Program-made: the position numbers and the translations under genes
From: Pseudaminobacter salicylatoxidans
GTDB taxonomy: Bacteria; Pseudomonadota; Alphaproteobacteria; Rhizobiales; Rhizobiaceae
Assembly (NCBI RefSeq): GCF_003148475.1
Contig: NZ_QGGG01000001.1
Location: forward strand, 186,001 to 250,000
Reading direction: 5' to 3'
Length of the DNA: 64,000 nucleotides
Part shown: in pieces, positions 1 through 12,152 of the stretch
How the letters are laid out: each line of letters begins with the position of its first letter
How positions within the stretch are numbered: the stretch's first letter is position 1
Notes under the pieces: model-generated
Told to the model about the DNA's origin: nothing
What the model saw: the letters and a program-made list of their open reading frames with translations, nothing else
Database searches by the model: none

Positions 1-1329
1 ACTGCCGGCGGCATCGATACCCATATCCATTTCATCTCGCCGGCGCAGGTGGACGAGGCGCTCGCCTCCGGCGTCACCTGCATGATGGGCGGCGGCACCG
101 GCCCGGCGCATGGCACGCTGGCCACCACCAGCACACCGGGGCCGTGGCACATCGCACGCACCATCCAGGCTTTCGACGGCCTGCCGATCAATATCGGCGT
201 GTTCGGCAAGGGGTCGGCCACGCTGCCCGGCGCGCTGGAGGAGATGATCCGCGCCGGCGCCTGCGCGCTGAAGATCCACGAAGACTGGGGCGCGACGCCG
301 GCGGCCATCGACAATTGCCTCACCGTTGCCGACGATTTCGACGTGCAGGTGGCGATCCATTCCGACACGCTGAACGAGGGCGGCTTCGTGGAGGACACGC
401 TGGCCGCTTTCAAGGGACGGACCATCCATTCCTTCCACACGGAAGGCGCGGGCGGCGGTCACGCGCCGGACATCATCCGGGTGTGCCAGTATCCGAACGT
501 TCTGCCTGCCTCGACCAACCCGACGCGGCCGTATACGGTCAACACCATCGCCGAGCATCTCGACATGCTGATGGTGTGCCATCACCTGTCGCCGTCGATC
601 CCCGAGGACATCGCCTTTGCCGAAAGCCGCATCCGCAAGGAAACCATCGCGGCCGAAGACATCCTGCACGACATGGGCGCGTTCTCGATCATCTCCTCTG
701 ACAGCCAGGCCATGGGCCGTGTCGGTGAAATGGTGATCCGCTGCTGGCAGACGGCGGACAAGATGAAGCGCCAGCGCGGCAGCCTGCCTCAGGATGTGCC
801 GGGTAACGACAACTACCGGGCCCGTCGCTATGTGGCGAAATACACGATCAACCCGGCCATCGCCCACGGCATGGCGCATGAGATCGGCTCGGTGGAAGTG
901 GGCAAGCGCGCCGACCTGGTATTGTGGACGCCGGCCTTCTTCGGCATGAAGCCGGAGATGGTGCTGCTCGGCGGCTGCATCACCATCGCGCCGATGGGCG
1001 ACACGAACGGCTCGATCCCGACGCCGCAGCCCATGCATTACCGCCCGATGTTCGGTTCCTTCGGCAAGGCGCGCACCAACAGCTCCATCACCTTCGTTTC
1101 GCAGGCGGCGATGGAAGAAGGCTTGCGCGAGAACATCGGCGTGGACAAGCAGATGGTGGCGGTCGCCAACACGCGCGGCGGCATCGGCAAGCGCTCCATG
1201 ATACTCAACGACGCCATGCCGAAGATGGAGGTCGATCCCGAAACCTATGAGGTGCGGGCCGACGGCGAGCTGCTTACCTGCGAGCCGTCCGATGTCCTTC
1301 CCATGGCGCAGCGCTATTTCCTGTTTTGA
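1..1329 (+). CDS. ureC: Urease alpha subunit, 5'-truncated by window edge
   Basis: Catalytic subunit of nickel urease (urea + water to ammonia and carbamate), cytoplasmic. The frame is open from base 1, so the gene starts upstream; 442 residues are visible, and the family is about 570, so roughly 127 N-terminal residues are missing. The whole nickel centre is present: HIH at visible residues 8 and 10, the lysine to be carbamylated in LKIHEDWG at residue 91, IHSD His at 120, the [11 protein letters not shown] segment near 146, and the mobile-flap MVCHHL near 193. These match Klebsiella numbering with a constant offset of 126. It is followed by ureE after 17 bases, so it belongs to one operon with the accessory genes. 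ureD, ureA and ureB are expected just upstream but lie outside the window. Confidence 0.98.
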   Translation, partial: TAGGIDTHIHFISPAQVDEALASGVTCMMGGGTGPAHGTLATTSTPGPWHIARTIQAFDGLPINIGVFGKGSATLPGALEEMIRAGACALKIHEDWGATPAAIDNCLTVADDFDVQVAIHSDTLNEGGFVEDTLAAFKGRTIHSFHTEGAGGGHAPDIIRVCQYPNVLPASTNPTRPYTVNTIAEHLDMLMVCHHLSPSIPEDIAFAESRIRKETIAAEDILHDMGAFSIISSDSQAMGRVGEMVIRCWQTADKMKRQRGSLPQDVPGNDNYRARRYVAKYTINPAIAHGMAHEIGSVEVGKRADLVLWTPAFFGMKPEMVLLGGCITIAPMGDTNGSIPTPQPMHYRPMFGSFGKARTNSSITFVSQAAMEEGLRENIGVDKQMVAVANTRGGIGKRSMILNDAMPKMEVDPETYEVRADGELLTCEPSDVLPMAQRYFLF

Positions 1330-1346
1330 CTAGCGAAGGAACGATC

Positions 1347-1877
1347 ATGTTTCGGATAACCGCCATCATCCGCGCCCATGAGGCATCCGATGCCGTTGCG
1401 GCCGCCGGTCATTCCGTTCTGGAGCGCGATGAGCGACATTTGCGCCGCAAGGCGATCACACTTGCCAGCGGCGAGAAGGTGCTTGCCGATTTCCCGGAGC
1501 CGGTGGTGCTGGAACATGGCGACCGCCTGGTGCTGGAGGACGGTCGCCAGATCGAGATACGGGCGGCAAGCGAGCAGCTCTACGAGATCAGGGGCCGCGG
1601 CGCCCTGCACATCGCCGAACTCGCCTGGCATATCGGCAATCGGCACCTTGCCGCGCAGATCGAGACGGATCGCATCTTCATCCTGCGCGATCATGTCATC
1701 AAGGCGATGCTGGAAGGGCTTGGCGCAACGGTGAAGGACGTGGAGGCGATCTTCAGCCCGCTGCGCGGGGCCTATTCCGGCGGTCATCACAATCACGACC
1801 ATGATCACGATCATCATCATTCGCATGACGATCATCATGGTCATACCCGTCATGAGCATCACCATCACCACGATTGA
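1347..1877 (+). CDS. ureE: Urease accessory protein UreE, nickel metallochaperone
   Basis: Delivers nickel to the UreDFG-urease activation complex. The protein is 176 residues. Its body shows the UreE N-domain ([19 protein letters not shown]) and the metal-binding C-domain ([21 protein letters not shown]). The last 32 residues are an extreme His/Asp tail, with runs such as [11 protein letters not shown] and a final HHHHHD, like the nickel-storing tail of Klebsiella UreE; many UreE proteins lack it. ATG at 1347 was chosen over an upstream in-frame ATG because it gives the normal N-terminus and lies after the ureC stop. The tail-coding DNA overlaps the start of ureF by 26 bases. Confidence 0.96.
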   Translation: MFRITAIIRAHEASDAVAAAGHSVLERDERHLRRKAITLASGEKVLADFPEPVVLEHGDRLVLEDGRQIEIRAASEQLYEIRGRGALHIAELAWHIGNRHLAAQIETDRIFILRDHVIKAMLEGLGATVKDVEAIFSPLRGAYSGGHHNHDHDHDHHHSHDDHHGHTRHEHHHHHD

Positions 1878-2535
1878 TGCAAACAAGTCGCTGCTGCGCC
1901 TGACGGCATGGCTGTCGCCGGTCTTCCCGGTGGGCTCCTTCAGCTATAGTCACGGGCTGGAGCGGGCTGCTCATGACGGGCTGGTCGGCAACGCAGACGA
2001 GTTGCGGGACTGGCTGGCGGAACTCGTCGCCAGCGGTTCCGGCTGGAACGACGCGGTGCTGTTTGCCGAGAGCTGGCGGCGCGCGCGTGCCGGCGAAGAG
2101 CTCGCCGAAGTCGCTGAACTGGCGGAGGCGCTTGCAGGCAGCGCCGAGCGCCACATGGAAACCACGCTGCAAGGCGCGGCCTTCCTCGATGCGGCGGGAC
2201 AGTGGCCCGCCGACGTGCTCGACCGTCTGCCGTCCTTCTGTCCCTACTGCGTAGCCGTCGGCGCCGTCTGCGGCGCACATGGCATTGCGCTTGCTTCTGC
2301 ACTGGAAGTTTTCCTTCAGGCCTTCTGCCTTAATCTCCTGCAGGCGGCGATCCGCCTTTCGCTGACCGGCCAGAATGGCGTGACCGCGCTGCTTGCGGCG
2401 CTGGAGCCCGTGCTGGCGGCCACTGCCGCACGCGCGTCGGCATCCACACTTGACGATCTCGGTTCCGCGACTTTCATCGCCGATATCACGGCCATGAAAC
2501 ACGAAACCCAACATTCGAGGCTGTTCCGCTCATGA
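1852..2535 (+). CDS. ureF: Urease accessory protein UreF
   Basis: UreF bridges UreD-urease and UreG, gating GTP-dependent nickel insertion. The 227-residue product has the family signature [22 protein letters not shown] near its start and is otherwise alpha-helical. The start is uncertain: the reading frame is open through the ureE His-tail (1801 onward), but codons before 1852 are only the out-of-frame shadow of CAT/CAC repeats, giving an implausible Ile/Met-rich stretch. ATG 1852 keeps a 26-base overlap with ureE, which suggests translational coupling. The stop overlaps ureG by 4 bases (ATGA). Confidence 0.93.
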   Translation: MSITITTIDANKSLLRLTAWLSPVFPVGSFSYSHGLERAAHDGLVGNADELRDWLAELVASGSGWNDAVLFAESWRRARAGEELAEVAELAEALAGSAERHMETTLQGAAFLDAAGQWPADVLDRLPSFCPYCVAVGAVCGAHGIALASALEVFLQAFCLNLLQAAIRLSLTGQNGVTALLAALEPVLAATAARASASTLDDLGSATFIADITAMKHETQHSRLFRS

Positions 2536-3170
2536 CACAGAAAAATGGACCCCTGCGCGTCGGTATCGGCGGCCCGGTCGGTTCGGGCAAGACGACGCTT
2601 ACCGAAAAGCTTTGCTCGGCGTTGCGCGATACATATTCGGTCGCCGTCATCACCAACGACATCTACACCCGAGAGGATGCGCTGATCCTGGCGAAGCATC
2701 AGGCCTTGTCGGAAGACCGCATCATGGGCGTTGAGACCGGCGGTTGCCCGCATACGGCGATCCGCGAGGACGCTTCGATCAATCTGCAGGCGATTGCCGA
2801 GATGAACCGGCGCTTCCCCGATCTCGATATCGTCTTCATCGAATCCGGGGGCGACAACCTCGCGGCCACCTTCTCGCCCGACCTCGCCGATCTCACCATC
2901 TATGTGATCTCGGTCTGTCAGGGCGAGGAAATTCCGCGCAAGGGCGGGCCGGGCATCACGCGTTCCGATTTCCTCGTCATCAACAAGAGCGATCTGGCGC
3001 CTTATGTTCACGTCGATCTCGACGTGATGGAAGAAGATGCGGCGCGCATGCGCGGGAAGCGCCCCTTCGCCTTCACCGATCTCTATCGGGGCAAGGGCGT
3101 GCAGGAGGTCATCGATTTCATTGTCGAGAATGGCGGGCTTGCGCGCGAGACGCAGGCGCGCGCCGGATAA
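2532..3170 (+). CDS. ureG: Urease accessory GTPase UreG
   Basis: SIMIBI-class GTPase that dimerises around nickel and powers metallation of urease. The 212 residues match family length. The P-loop [10 protein letters not shown] is at residues 13-22, the nickel-binding Cys-Pro-His ([11 protein letters not shown]) at 72-74, the ESGGDN motif follows near 107, and the guanine-specificity NKSD is in the second half. ATG overlaps the ureF stop. A strong hairpin with a short T-run follows about 58 bases after the stop, so ureG is probably the last gene of the operon here. Confidence 0.98.
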   Translation: MTQKNGPLRVGIGGPVGSGKTTLTEKLCSALRDTYSVAVITNDIYTREDALILAKHQALSEDRIMGVETGGCPHTAIREDASINLQAIAEMNRRFPDLDIVFIESGGDNLAATFSPDLADLTIYVISVCQGEEIPRKGGPGITRSDFLVINKSDLAPYVHVDLDVMEEDAARMRGKRPFAFTDLYRGKGVQEVIDFIVENGGLARETQARAG

Positions 3171-3227
3171 AGCCTTTCCGGCAATAGAAAGCGGTTGCGA
3201 TGCGCAACCGGGATCGCCGCAGCATTT

Positions 3228-3259
3228 ACGCCCGGACACAGCCTGCGTCCGGGCGTTTT
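3228..3259 (+). terminator. Rho-independent terminator after ureG
   Basis: Perfect 10-bp inverted repeat ACGCCCGGAC / GTCCGGGCGT with a 9-base loop, followed by TTTT on the plus strand. It lies between the convergent ureG and katG genes; the flanking A/T bases mean it may also act on katG transcripts. A second hairpin without a T-run (CGGTTGCG, loop ATG, CGCAACCG) lies just before it at 3192-3210. Confidence 0.8.
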
Positions 3260-3264
3260 ACCTT

Positions 3265-5790
<2,526 letters not shown>

Positions 5791-6645
5791 CTAGAGACTG
5801 CCATAGTCGAGACCGATGTCGAGGATCGGCGCGCTGTGCGTCAGCCAGCCGATCGAGATCAGATCGACGCCGGTTGCGGCAATCGCCGGGGCGGTCTGCG
5901 GCGTCACGCGGCCGGACGCTTCGGTGATCGCGCGACCGGCCACCATCGTCACCGCCCGCGAAAGCTGTTCGGGCGACATATTGTCGAGCAGCACCGCATC
6001 CACGCCCACGCCAAGCGCGATTTCGAGCTGGTCGAGCGTGTCCACTTCCACCTCGATCTTGACCAGATGGCCAACGCCGGCACGCGCCCGCTCGATGGCG
6101 GCGCGAATGTCGCCGGCAATCGCGATGTGATTGTCCTTGATCAGCACGGCGTCATCAAGCCCGAAGCGATGGTTGGAGCCGCCACCTGCGCGCACGGCGT
6201 ATTTTTCCAGGGCGCGCAGGCCGGGCGTCGTCTTTCTTGTGCACACGATGCTGGCCTTGTTGCCGCGTATCGCTTCGACAACCGCAGCGGTCGCCGTGGC
6301 GATGCCGCTCATGCGGCAGAGGAAGTTGAGCGCCGTTCGTTCGGCGGTGAGCAGGGCGCGGGCAGGGCCGTGAACCGTGGCGATCACCTCTCCCGCCGCA
6401 ACGCTGCTGCCGTCTGGGTGGGCGATTGTCATTTCCACCGTCGGATCGATGGTCCGGAAGGCGCAGGATGCGACGCCCATGCCGGCAATTACGCCCGGCT
6501 GGCGTACCGCGAACGTCAGCGTCGCGGTGGCCTCCTGCGGCACGATCGCGTCGGTGGTCAGGTCGCCGGCCCGGCCGAGATCCTCCAGCAAGGTCGCGCG
6601 CACCAGCGGCTCGAACATGATTGTGGGCAGGGATGGCAAGGGCAT
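5791..6645 (-). CDS. nadC: Nicotinate-nucleotide pyrophosphorylase (quinolinate phosphoribosyltransferase)
   Basis: Last dedicated step of de novo NAD synthesis: quinolinate + PRPP to nicotinate mononucleotide, CO2 and PPi. The 284-residue product has the QPRTase N-domain and the alpha/beta-barrel motifs RKTTPGLR (137-144), GGGSNHRFGL (154-163) and LIKDNH (168-173), with DNMS in the C-terminal half. ATG 6645 was chosen because it lies 2 bases after the nadB stop; the longer open frame upstream only mirrors nadB. It is the third enzyme gene of nadA-nadB-nadC. Confidence 0.97.
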   Translation of the reverse strand: MPLPSLPTIMFEPLVRATLLEDLGRAGDLTTDAIVPQEATATLTFAVRQPGVIAGMGVASCAFRTIDPTVEMTIAHPDGSSVAAGEVIATVHGPARALLTAERTALNFLCRMSGIATATAAVVEAIRGNKASIVCTRKTTPGLRALEKYAVRAGGGSNHRFGLDDAVLIKDNHIAIAGDIRAAIERARAGVGHLVKIEVEVDTLDQLEIALGVGVDAVLLDNMSPEQLSRAVTMVAGRAITEASGRVTPQTAPAIAATGVDLISIGWLTHSAPILDIGLDYGSL

Positions 6646-6647
6646 GG

Positions 6648-8195
6648 TCAGGCTCTCCTGGCAAGCGGTGAGGATGTGTCGGCGAACCCTGCCGCCGTTT
6701 CCAAGGTTTCGTTGAGTGTCAGGCGCGAGGATCGCGCTTGCGCATCGCGTTGCGGGAAATCGGCGCGGCAGTGCGCACCGCGGCTCTCCTCGCGGCGCAA
6801 CGCGGCGAGCGTCATCATCAGTGCAACGGCCGCCGGATCGGAAGCGGCATTGTCGCTCTCGGCAAAAGGCAGCAGTGCGGCGGCGGCTTCGCGCAAGGTC
6901 TCGCCGTCGCGCACGATGCCGAGCGCGCGCGAGACGATGGGGCGGATGGCGGACGCGTCCGGCCGTGGCGGCAGCGCCGTCGGGAGCAGGCGGCTGCTTG
7001 CACGGGCAGGGGCGGCGGCAACGCTTCTGGCCGCCCATTCGGCGCAGACGGCGCCTTCCGTCAGCGAATTGCTGGCGAGCCGGTTGGCGCCGTGCAGTCC
7101 GGTGCGGGCGACCTCGCCGCAAGCCCACAGGCCCGGCACCGAGCTTCGGCCGTCGGCGTCCACGGCAATGCCGCCCATGTGATAGTGGACCGCGGGGCGC
7201 ACCGGGATCGGCTGGGTGGCCGGATCGATGCCCGCTTCGAGGCAGAGCGATGCGATCGTCGGAAAGCGGTCCGTGAATCTCTGTCCGAGGCACTGCCTTG
7301 CATCCAGAAAGACGCGGTGCCCGGCGGCGAGTTGCTGCCACACGGCCCGCGCCACCACATCGCGCGGCGCAAGCTCGGCTCCGGGCGTGTCGGCGAGGAA
7401 GCGGCGGCCGTGCTCATCGACCAGCCATGCGCCTTCGCCGCGCACCGCCTCGCTTACCAGCGGCATCGGGCGGCGCGGGCTATCGAGCGCGGTGGGGTGG
7501 AACTGGACGAATTCGAGATCGGCGAGTTCAGCGCCGGCGCGCGCGGCAAGAGCCAGTCCCTGCCCGAAGGAACCGAGCGGGTTCGTCGTGTCGCCGTACA
7601 GGCCGCCGATGCCGCCTGTCGCCAGCACCACGCGGGCCGTGGAAAGCGCGACTGCGCTGTTGTCCGCGACGACCAGCACGCCGGCAACGGCGCCGTCTTC
7701 GATGAGCAGACGCCGGGCTTCCATGCCTTCCAGAACGGTGATGGACGGGGTCCTTCGCACCGCGGCGGCAAGCGCGCGAACCAGTTCGCGGCCGGTGGCG
7801 TCTCCGGCCGCGTGGACGATCCGCTGGCGCGAATGCGCGGCTTCCAGCCCGAGCCGCAGCGACCCGTCGGGGCCGCAATCGAAAAGGACGCCGAGGCGTT
7901 GCAGGTTTTCGATCGTTCGGGGTGCCGCTTCGACCACCCGCCTGACCGCCTCCTCGTCGCAAAGCCCGTCGCCGGCCGCGAGCGTGTCGGCAAGATGGAG
8001 GTCGGGGCTGTCGTCGCCACCGAGGCTGGCTGCCATGCCGCCCTGTGCCAGCATGCTGGAGGAATCACCGCCCAGCGGCGCGCGCGAGATCAGCACGACC
8101 GGTTCCGGCGCCAGAAGCAGCGCCGTCAGCAATCCTGCGACGCCCGCACCGACGATGACGGGCCGGCCGCGAAGATCATGCGCGCCGGCGGTCAT
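6648..8195 (-). CDS. nadB: L-aspartate oxidase
   Basis: FAD enzyme oxidising L-aspartate to iminoaspartate, the substrate of NadA. The 515-residue protein has the dinucleotide-binding VIVGAGVAG at 13-21, the SSSMLAQGG loop typical of the succinate dehydrogenase/fumarate reductase flavoprotein superfamily, QFHPTAL and the FAD/substrate motif [13 protein letters not shown]. The C-terminal helical domain is present. ATG 8195 overlaps the nadA stop by 4 bases (ATGA), indicating translational coupling; in-frame codons further upstream only shadow nadA. Confidence 0.97.
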   Translation of the reverse strand: MTAGAHDLRGRPVIVGAGVAGLLTALLLAPEPVVLISRAPLGGDSSSMLAQGGMAASLGGDDSPDLHLADTLAAGDGLCDEEAVRRVVEAAPRTIENLQRLGVLFDCGPDGSLRLGLEAAHSRQRIVHAAGDATGRELVRALAAAVRRTPSITVLEGMEARRLLIEDGAVAGVLVVADNSAVALSTARVVLATGGIGGLYGDTTNPLGSFGQGLALAARAGAELADLEFVQFHPTALDSPRRPMPLVSEAVRGEGAWLVDEHGRRFLADTPGAELAPRDVVARAVWQQLAAGHRVFLDARQCLGQRFTDRFPTIASLCLEAGIDPATQPIPVRPAVHYHMGGIAVDADGRSSVPGLWACGEVARTGLHGANRLASNSLTEGAVCAEWAARSVAAAPARASSRLLPTALPPRPDASAIRPIVSRALGIVRDGETLREAAAALLPFAESDNAASDPAAVALMMTLAALRREESRGAHCRADFPQRDAQARSSRLTLNETLETAAGFADTSSPLARRA

Positions 8196-9166
8196 ATGGC
8201 GATCATCCGCTCCACGGCGTTGCGCGCGCGTTCCGCAACCTGCGGATCTATGGTCACGATGTGGCGATTCTCCTCCAGCGCGGTGCGGATGTTGGAAAGC
8301 GTGATGCGCTTCATGTGCGGGCACAAATTGCAGGGGCGCACGAACTCGACGTCCGGATGGTCGATGGCGACATTGTCGCTCATCGAGCATTCGGTCATCA
8401 GCACCACGCGGGCCGGCTTGTGCTGTCCGACATAATCCGACATCGCTGCCGTCGAACCGGCGAAGTCCGCCTCGGCCACCACTTCGGGCGGGCATTCGGG
8501 ATGGGCCAGCACGGTGACGCCGGGATGCGCCTCGCGCAGCTCGCGGATGTCGGCGGGCGTGAAGCGCTCATGCACTTCGCAATGCCCCTTCCAGGCAATG
8601 ATCTCGACCTTGGTTTGCGCCGCGATGTTCCTGGCCAGATATTCGTCGGGCAACATGATCACCCTTGGCACGCCGAGCGATTCCACCACGGCCAGCGCGT
8701 TCCCGGAGGTGCAGCAGATGTCGGATTCGGCCTTCACGGCGGCGGAGGTGTTGACATAGGTGACGACCGGTACGCCCGGATAGCGCTTGCGCATCAGCCG
8801 TACGTCCTCGGCGGTGATCGAATCGGCCAGCGAGCAGCCGGCGTCGGTATGCGGCAGCAGCACGGTCTTGCCCGGATTGAGCAGCTTGGCCGTCTCGGCC
8901 ATGAAATGCACGCCGGCGAGCACGATGATGTCGGCATCGACGTCCGTTGCCTTGCGGGCGAGCGCCAGGCTGTCGCCGACGATATCGGCAACGCAATGGA
9001 AGATTTCGGGCGTCTGGTAATTATGCGCCAGGATGACGGCGTTGCGCTCGCGCTTGAGCGCCAGAATGGCGTCGATGTCGTCGGAAAAGGCCGGCCATTC
9101 GATGGGTGGGATCACCCGCTGGACACGGTCGTAGAGCGACGCGGCGCTCGGCTGCAGAATGGACAT
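8192..9166 (-). CDS. nadA: Quinolinate synthase A
   Basis: [4Fe-4S] enzyme condensing iminoaspartate with dihydroxyacetone phosphate to quinolinate. The 324 residues show three pseudo-repeated domains. Candidate cluster cysteines are Cys111 ([10 protein letters not shown]), one of the CC pair in [10 protein letters not shown] and the C-terminal CNLCPHMK, matching the three-cysteine pattern of the family. [18 protein letters not shown] is the substrate-side signature. A strong ribosome binding site, AGGAGGA, sits 5 bases before the ATG. Two NadQ-type palindromes lie directly upstream. Confidence 0.97.
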   Translation of the reverse strand: MSILQPSAASLYDRVQRVIPPIEWPAFSDDIDAILALKRERNAVILAHNYQTPEIFHCVADIVGDSLALARKATDVDADIIVLAGVHFMAETAKLLNPGKTVLLPHTDAGCSLADSITAEDVRLMRKRYPGVPVVTYVNTSAAVKAESDICCTSGNALAVVESLGVPRVIMLPDEYLARNIAAQTKVEIIAWKGHCEVHERFTPADIRELREAHPGVTVLAHPECPPEVVAEADFAGSTAAMSDYVGQHKPARVVLMTECSMSDNVAIDHPDVEFVRPCNLCPHMKRITLSNIRTALEENRHIVTIDPQVAERARNAVERMIAI

Positions 9167-9178
9167 TGGCTCCTCCTG

Positions 9179-9199
9179 TTATGCTCGAAATGAGTATAA
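9179..9199. promoter_or_regulatory. Candidate NadQ operator 1, next to nadA
   Basis: Imperfect inverted repeat with TTATGCTC and GAGTATAA arms around a 5-base centre. It lies 13 bases before the nadA ATG, overlapping the region where RNA polymerase or the ribosome would act. The same half-site (TATGCT...AGCATA) recurs 9 bases further upstream. Repression by the product of the adjacent upstream nadQ-like gene is inferred. Confidence 0.6.
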
Positions 9200-9207
9200 G
9201 GAGGGCA

Positions 9208-9226
9208 TATGCTTACTTTGAGCATA
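9208..9226. promoter_or_regulatory. Candidate NadQ operator 2
   Basis: Inverted repeat TATGCTTAC-T-TTGAGCATA, 19 bases, sharing the TATGCT/AGCATA half-site with operator 1. It lies between the nadQ stop codon and nadA. The centres of the two sites are about 28 bases apart, nearly three helical turns, which would put two bound repressors on the same face. Confidence 0.6.
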
Positions 9227-9233
9227 ATAGATG

Positions 9234-10202
9234 TCAAGACCTTGTCAGCGGTAATTTCGTACCTGTCGCCGCCCGTTCGTCGAGGACGGCATGACGGAAA
9301 CGGAACAGTTTTGCCGGTCGCCCGCCGGTGTCGGCCGTGGTTTTGGCGGTTTCCTCGACCAGTTCCTGCTGCTCGATGAGGCGGCGGAAATTCTGCTTGT
9401 GCACCAGCCTGCCGGCCAGCGCCTCCACCGTGCGCTGGAGCTGGAGAAGCGTGAAAAGCGGCGGCATCAGTTCGAAGACGACCGGCCGGTATTTGATCTT
9501 GGAACGCAGCCTGGCAATGCCCGTGGCAAGGATGCGGCGGTGGTCGAGCACCATGGATTTTCCAGGCACCAGAAGGTGTTGAGCGGGCTGGCCGGCGCGC
9601 GCCGCTTCTTCCACCAGTCCCGCTTCATAGAGCAGTTCGTAGCGCTGGAGCACGAGTTCTTCGTTCCACGGCCGGTCATCGAAGCCGAAGTCGATCGCGG
9701 CACGCTGCCAGCGTTCGCGGCGGGTTGCCTCGTCGCCGGCGTCCTGCGCCCATTCGCGCAATCTCGGCCGCAGGACGTTGTAAATGATCGGCGGGACGCT
9801 GCCGCGATGATCCTCCCATGGAAAATAGTCGTACCAGCTTTGCCAGCGGCGCCGTTCCGGCGACGCGGTCTCGTCCTGCCGGGTGAGCGCCAGATAGCTG
9901 ATCGAGATCACGCGCTGCTGGCGCTCGTCGCCGATCCGGTCGCGATCCGCGAAGGTGTAGAGCTGCTCGATATAGCCGAGGGGATGGCCGGTCCGGCGCT
10001 CGACCCACGCCCTCAGGCCCGATTGCAGGGACCGGTGGCCAAGCTCGAACGGACCCGAGGGCAGGGCCTCGTCCTCACCGATGGTCAGCACACGCGGTTC
10101 GTGGCCAGTCACAGCCACGACGACGGCGATCAGGTCCGCATGCACGTCGTGGGGCTTGTGGCCGGCGGGCTCTTGCCTGTTTTCTGTTGTCTCGTGCTGC
10201 AT
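9234..10202 (-). CDS. nadQ: NadQ/NrtR-type Nudix-domain transcriptional repressor of NAD synthesis
   Basis: Predicted repressor of the adjacent nadABC operon. The 322-residue protein starts with a Nudix-like fold ([19 protein letters not shown] at about 18-36) whose canonical Nudix box is not recognisable, so it probably binds rather than hydrolyses its ligand. The C-terminal part is the winged helix of NrtR-related regulators: [29 protein letters not shown] and [10 protein letters not shown]. NrtR and the alphaproteobacterial NadQ family are known regulators of NAD genes. ATG 10202 was preferred to 10277 because residues before it look non-coding. The gene ends 5 bases before the operator region of nadA, so it could be read into nadABC or transcribed separately. 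Confidence 0.85.
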   Translation of the reverse strand: MQHETTENRQEPAGHKPHDVHADLIAVVVAVTGHEPRVLTIGEDEALPSGPFELGHRSLQSGLRAWVERRTGHPLGYIEQLYTFADRDRIGDERQQRVISISYLALTRQDETASPERRRWQSWYDYFPWEDHRGSVPPIIYNVLRPRLREWAQDAGDEATRRERWQRAAIDFGFDDRPWNEELVLQRYELLYEAGLVEEAARAGQPAQHLLVPGKSMVLDHRRILATGIARLRSKIKYRPVVFELMPPLFTLLQLQRTVEALAGRLVHKQNFRRLIEQQELVEETAKTTADTGGRPAKLFRFRHAVLDERAATGTKLPLTRS

Positions 10203-10294
10203 ATGTCCGCAGGTGGTGGGCCGTCTCGTCTGTCGCGGCGGCTGAATCGCATGGTTGGCACCGTGGACTTTGCCCATGCCGTCGTCAACGTCAC

Positions 10295-10304
10295 GTCACG
10301 TGAC
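10295..10304. promoter_or_regulatory. Short palindrome in the nadQ-panB divergent region
   Basis: Perfect 10-base palindrome GTCACGTGAC in the 177-base space between the divergent nadQ and panB starts. It is preceded by a partial repeat (AACGTCAC), so an extended site is possible. Function is not shown by sequence. Confidence 0.25.
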
Positions 10305-10379
10305 CCCGGCTCTTCGCAACTGCACAAAAATATGCCACATGACGCGCGGCGAGGGGTAACGCTAGGGAAGGAATCGGAA

Positions 10380-11225
10380 ATGAGTGTGACCGGCCAGACG
10401 AAAGCCATGACGCCGCCGCAGGTTGCGGCCCGCAAGGGCGGCACGCCGCTGGTGTGCCTGACCGCATATACGACGCCGATGGCAAGGCTTGTCGACAAGC
10501 ATTGCGACATCGCGCTCGTCGGTGACAGTGTCGGCATGGTGCTGCACGGCCTGCCGTCCACGCTCGGCGTCTCCCTCGATATGATGATCCTGCATGGCAA
10601 AGCGGTGCGGCGCGGGCTGGAACAGGCGCTGATGGTGGTCGATATGCCGTTCGGCTCCTATGAGGAAGGGCCGGAGCAGGCCTTCCGCAACGCGGCCCGG
10701 ATGGTGGCGGAGACCGGCTGTGCGGCCGTCAAGCTCGAAGGCAGCGAGACGATGGCGCAGACGATACGCTTCCTTACCGGGCGCGGCATTCCGGTGATGG
10801 CGCATGTCGGGCTGACGCCGCAGGCAGTGAACGCGTTCGGCGGCTATGGCGTGCAGGGGCGCGGCGAAGCCGGTGGGCGTGTGCTGGCCGATGCCGCTGC
10901 TGTCGCGCAGGCGGGAGCGTTTTCTGTGGTGCTCGAAAAAGTACCGGAGGCGCTGGCGCGCCGGATCACGCAGGAGATCGCCATTCCTACCATCGGCATC
11001 GGTGCGTCTCCCGCCTGCGACGGCCAGGTCCTCGTTGTCGACGACATGCTGGGCATGTTCACCGATTTCCGGCCGAAATTCGTGAAGCGTTATGGGGAAC
11101 TGGGCGAGGCGGCCGATGCCGCGATCGCCGCCTACGCGCAGGAGGTGCGGGAACGGCGTTTTCCCGCCGCGCAGCATGTCTTCGCGGATGCCGCAATGGC
11201 GGTTACAGGAGAAAAGAGCGAATGA
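10380..11225 (+). CDS. panB: 3-methyl-2-oxobutanoate hydroxymethyltransferase
   Basis: First committed step of pantothenate synthesis: ketoisovalerate + 5,10-methylene-THF to ketopantoate. The 281-residue TIM barrel shows the family motifs [27 protein letters not shown] (metal-binding Asp), [31 protein letters not shown] and the catalytic Glu region [24 protein letters not shown] (partly quoted). ATG 10380 has a Shine-Dalgarno AGGGAAGGAATCGGAA. A much longer open frame runs upstream but it mirrors nadQ. It overlaps panC by 4 bases (ATGA). Confidence 0.97.
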   Translation: MSVTGQTKAMTPPQVAARKGGTPLVCLTAYTTPMARLVDKHCDIALVGDSVGMVLHGLPSTLGVSLDMMILHGKAVRRGLEQALMVVDMPFGSYEEGPEQAFRNAARMVAETGCAAVKLEGSETMAQTIRFLTGRGIPVMAHVGLTPQAVNAFGGYGVQGRGEAGGRVLADAAAVAQAGAFSVVLEKVPEALARRITQEIAIPTIGIGASPACDGQVLVVDDMLGMFTDFRPKFVKRYGELGEAADAAIAAYAQEVRERRFPAAQHVFADAAMAVTGEKSE

Positions 11226-12076
11226 GCATACCTATTGTCCGCACCCTTGCCGAACTGCGCGCGACCGTCGCCGAATGGCGCCGCGAAGGCGCGAGGGTCG
11301 CAGTCGTGCCCACCATGGGCGCGCTGCATGAAGGGCATCTTAGCCTGGTGCGCGCCGCTCTGGTGCAGGCCGACCGGGTGATCGTGACGCTGTTCGTCAA
11401 TCCGAAGCAGTTCAACAGCGCGGCCGATCTCGCCGCCTATCCGCGTACGGAGCATGAGGACGCGGCCAAGCTCGCGCCGCTCGGCGCGCATATGCTCTAT
11501 GCCCCGGATGCCGATCAGGTCTATCCGGAGGGTTTTGCCACCAACATCTCGGTGAGCGGCGTGAGCGAGGGGCTGTGCGGCGCGTTCCGGCCGGGCCACT
11601 TCGACGGTGTGGCCACGGTAGTCGCCAAGCTCTTCCTCCAGATTGGGGCCGATCTTGCCTTCTTCGGCGAAAAGGATTTCCAGCAGCTTCATGTCGTGCG
11701 CCGTATGGCGCGTGACCTCGATATTCCGATCGGGATCGTCGGATGCCCGACCGTGCGCGAGCAGGACGGACTGGCGCTGTCGTCGCGCAATGTGCGGTTG
11801 TCGCAGGCGCAGCGCGCGGTTGCGCCGCGGCTCGCGGACATTCTGTTCGATGCCGCCGCCCGCCTTGCTGCCGGTGCTGCCGTCGCCGCCACGCTGGATG
11901 CGGCGCAGGCGGCGATACTGGCTGCGGGCTATGCGGAAGTCGAATATCTGACCTTGCGCGCCGAGGACGACCTGTCGCCGCTCGACCGGGCTGATCGGCC
12001 CGCACGGCTTCTCGCGGCAGCCTGGCTTGGCGAGGTGCGCCTCATCGACAACGTCCCGGTGCGCCCTGAGACATGA
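11222..12076 (+). CDS. panC: Pantothenate synthetase (pantoate-beta-alanine ligase)
   Basis: ATP-dependent condensation of pantoate and beta-alanine. The 284 residues carry the nucleotidyltransferase HIGH-like motif [12 protein letters not shown] near residue 30, the pantoate-binding FVNPKQF, the [10 protein letters not shown] motif and the KMSKS-equivalent SSRNVRLS. Translationally coupled to panB. Transcription runs toward the IclR gene on the other strand; only 76 bases separate them and no strong terminator hairpin was seen there. Confidence 0.97.
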   Translation: MSIPIVRTLAELRATVAEWRREGARVAVVPTMGALHEGHLSLVRAALVQADRVIVTLFVNPKQFNSAADLAAYPRTEHEDAAKLAPLGAHMLYAPDADQVYPEGFATNISVSGVSEGLCGAFRPGHFDGVATVVAKLFLQIGADLAFFGEKDFQQLHVVRRMARDLDIPIGIVGCPTVREQDGLALSSRNVRLSQAQRAVAPRLADILFDAAARLAAGAAVAATLDAAQAAILAAGYAEVEYLTLRAEDDLSPLDRADRPARLLAAAWLGEVRLIDNVPVRPET

Positions 12077-12152
12077 AAAAGGTTGCCGCAGCCTCATAAA
12101 GGGCATGTCGGAAATAGCGTTCCAGACTGCGTATGCCCGAAAGGAATCCGGG

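Noticed and set aside
9291-10379. N-terminal extension of PanB or a separate plus-strand protein
   Set aside because: The frame is open but antisense to the NadQ-type gene, whose protein is clearly recognisable; the PanB start is fixed at 10380 by family and ribosome binding site.
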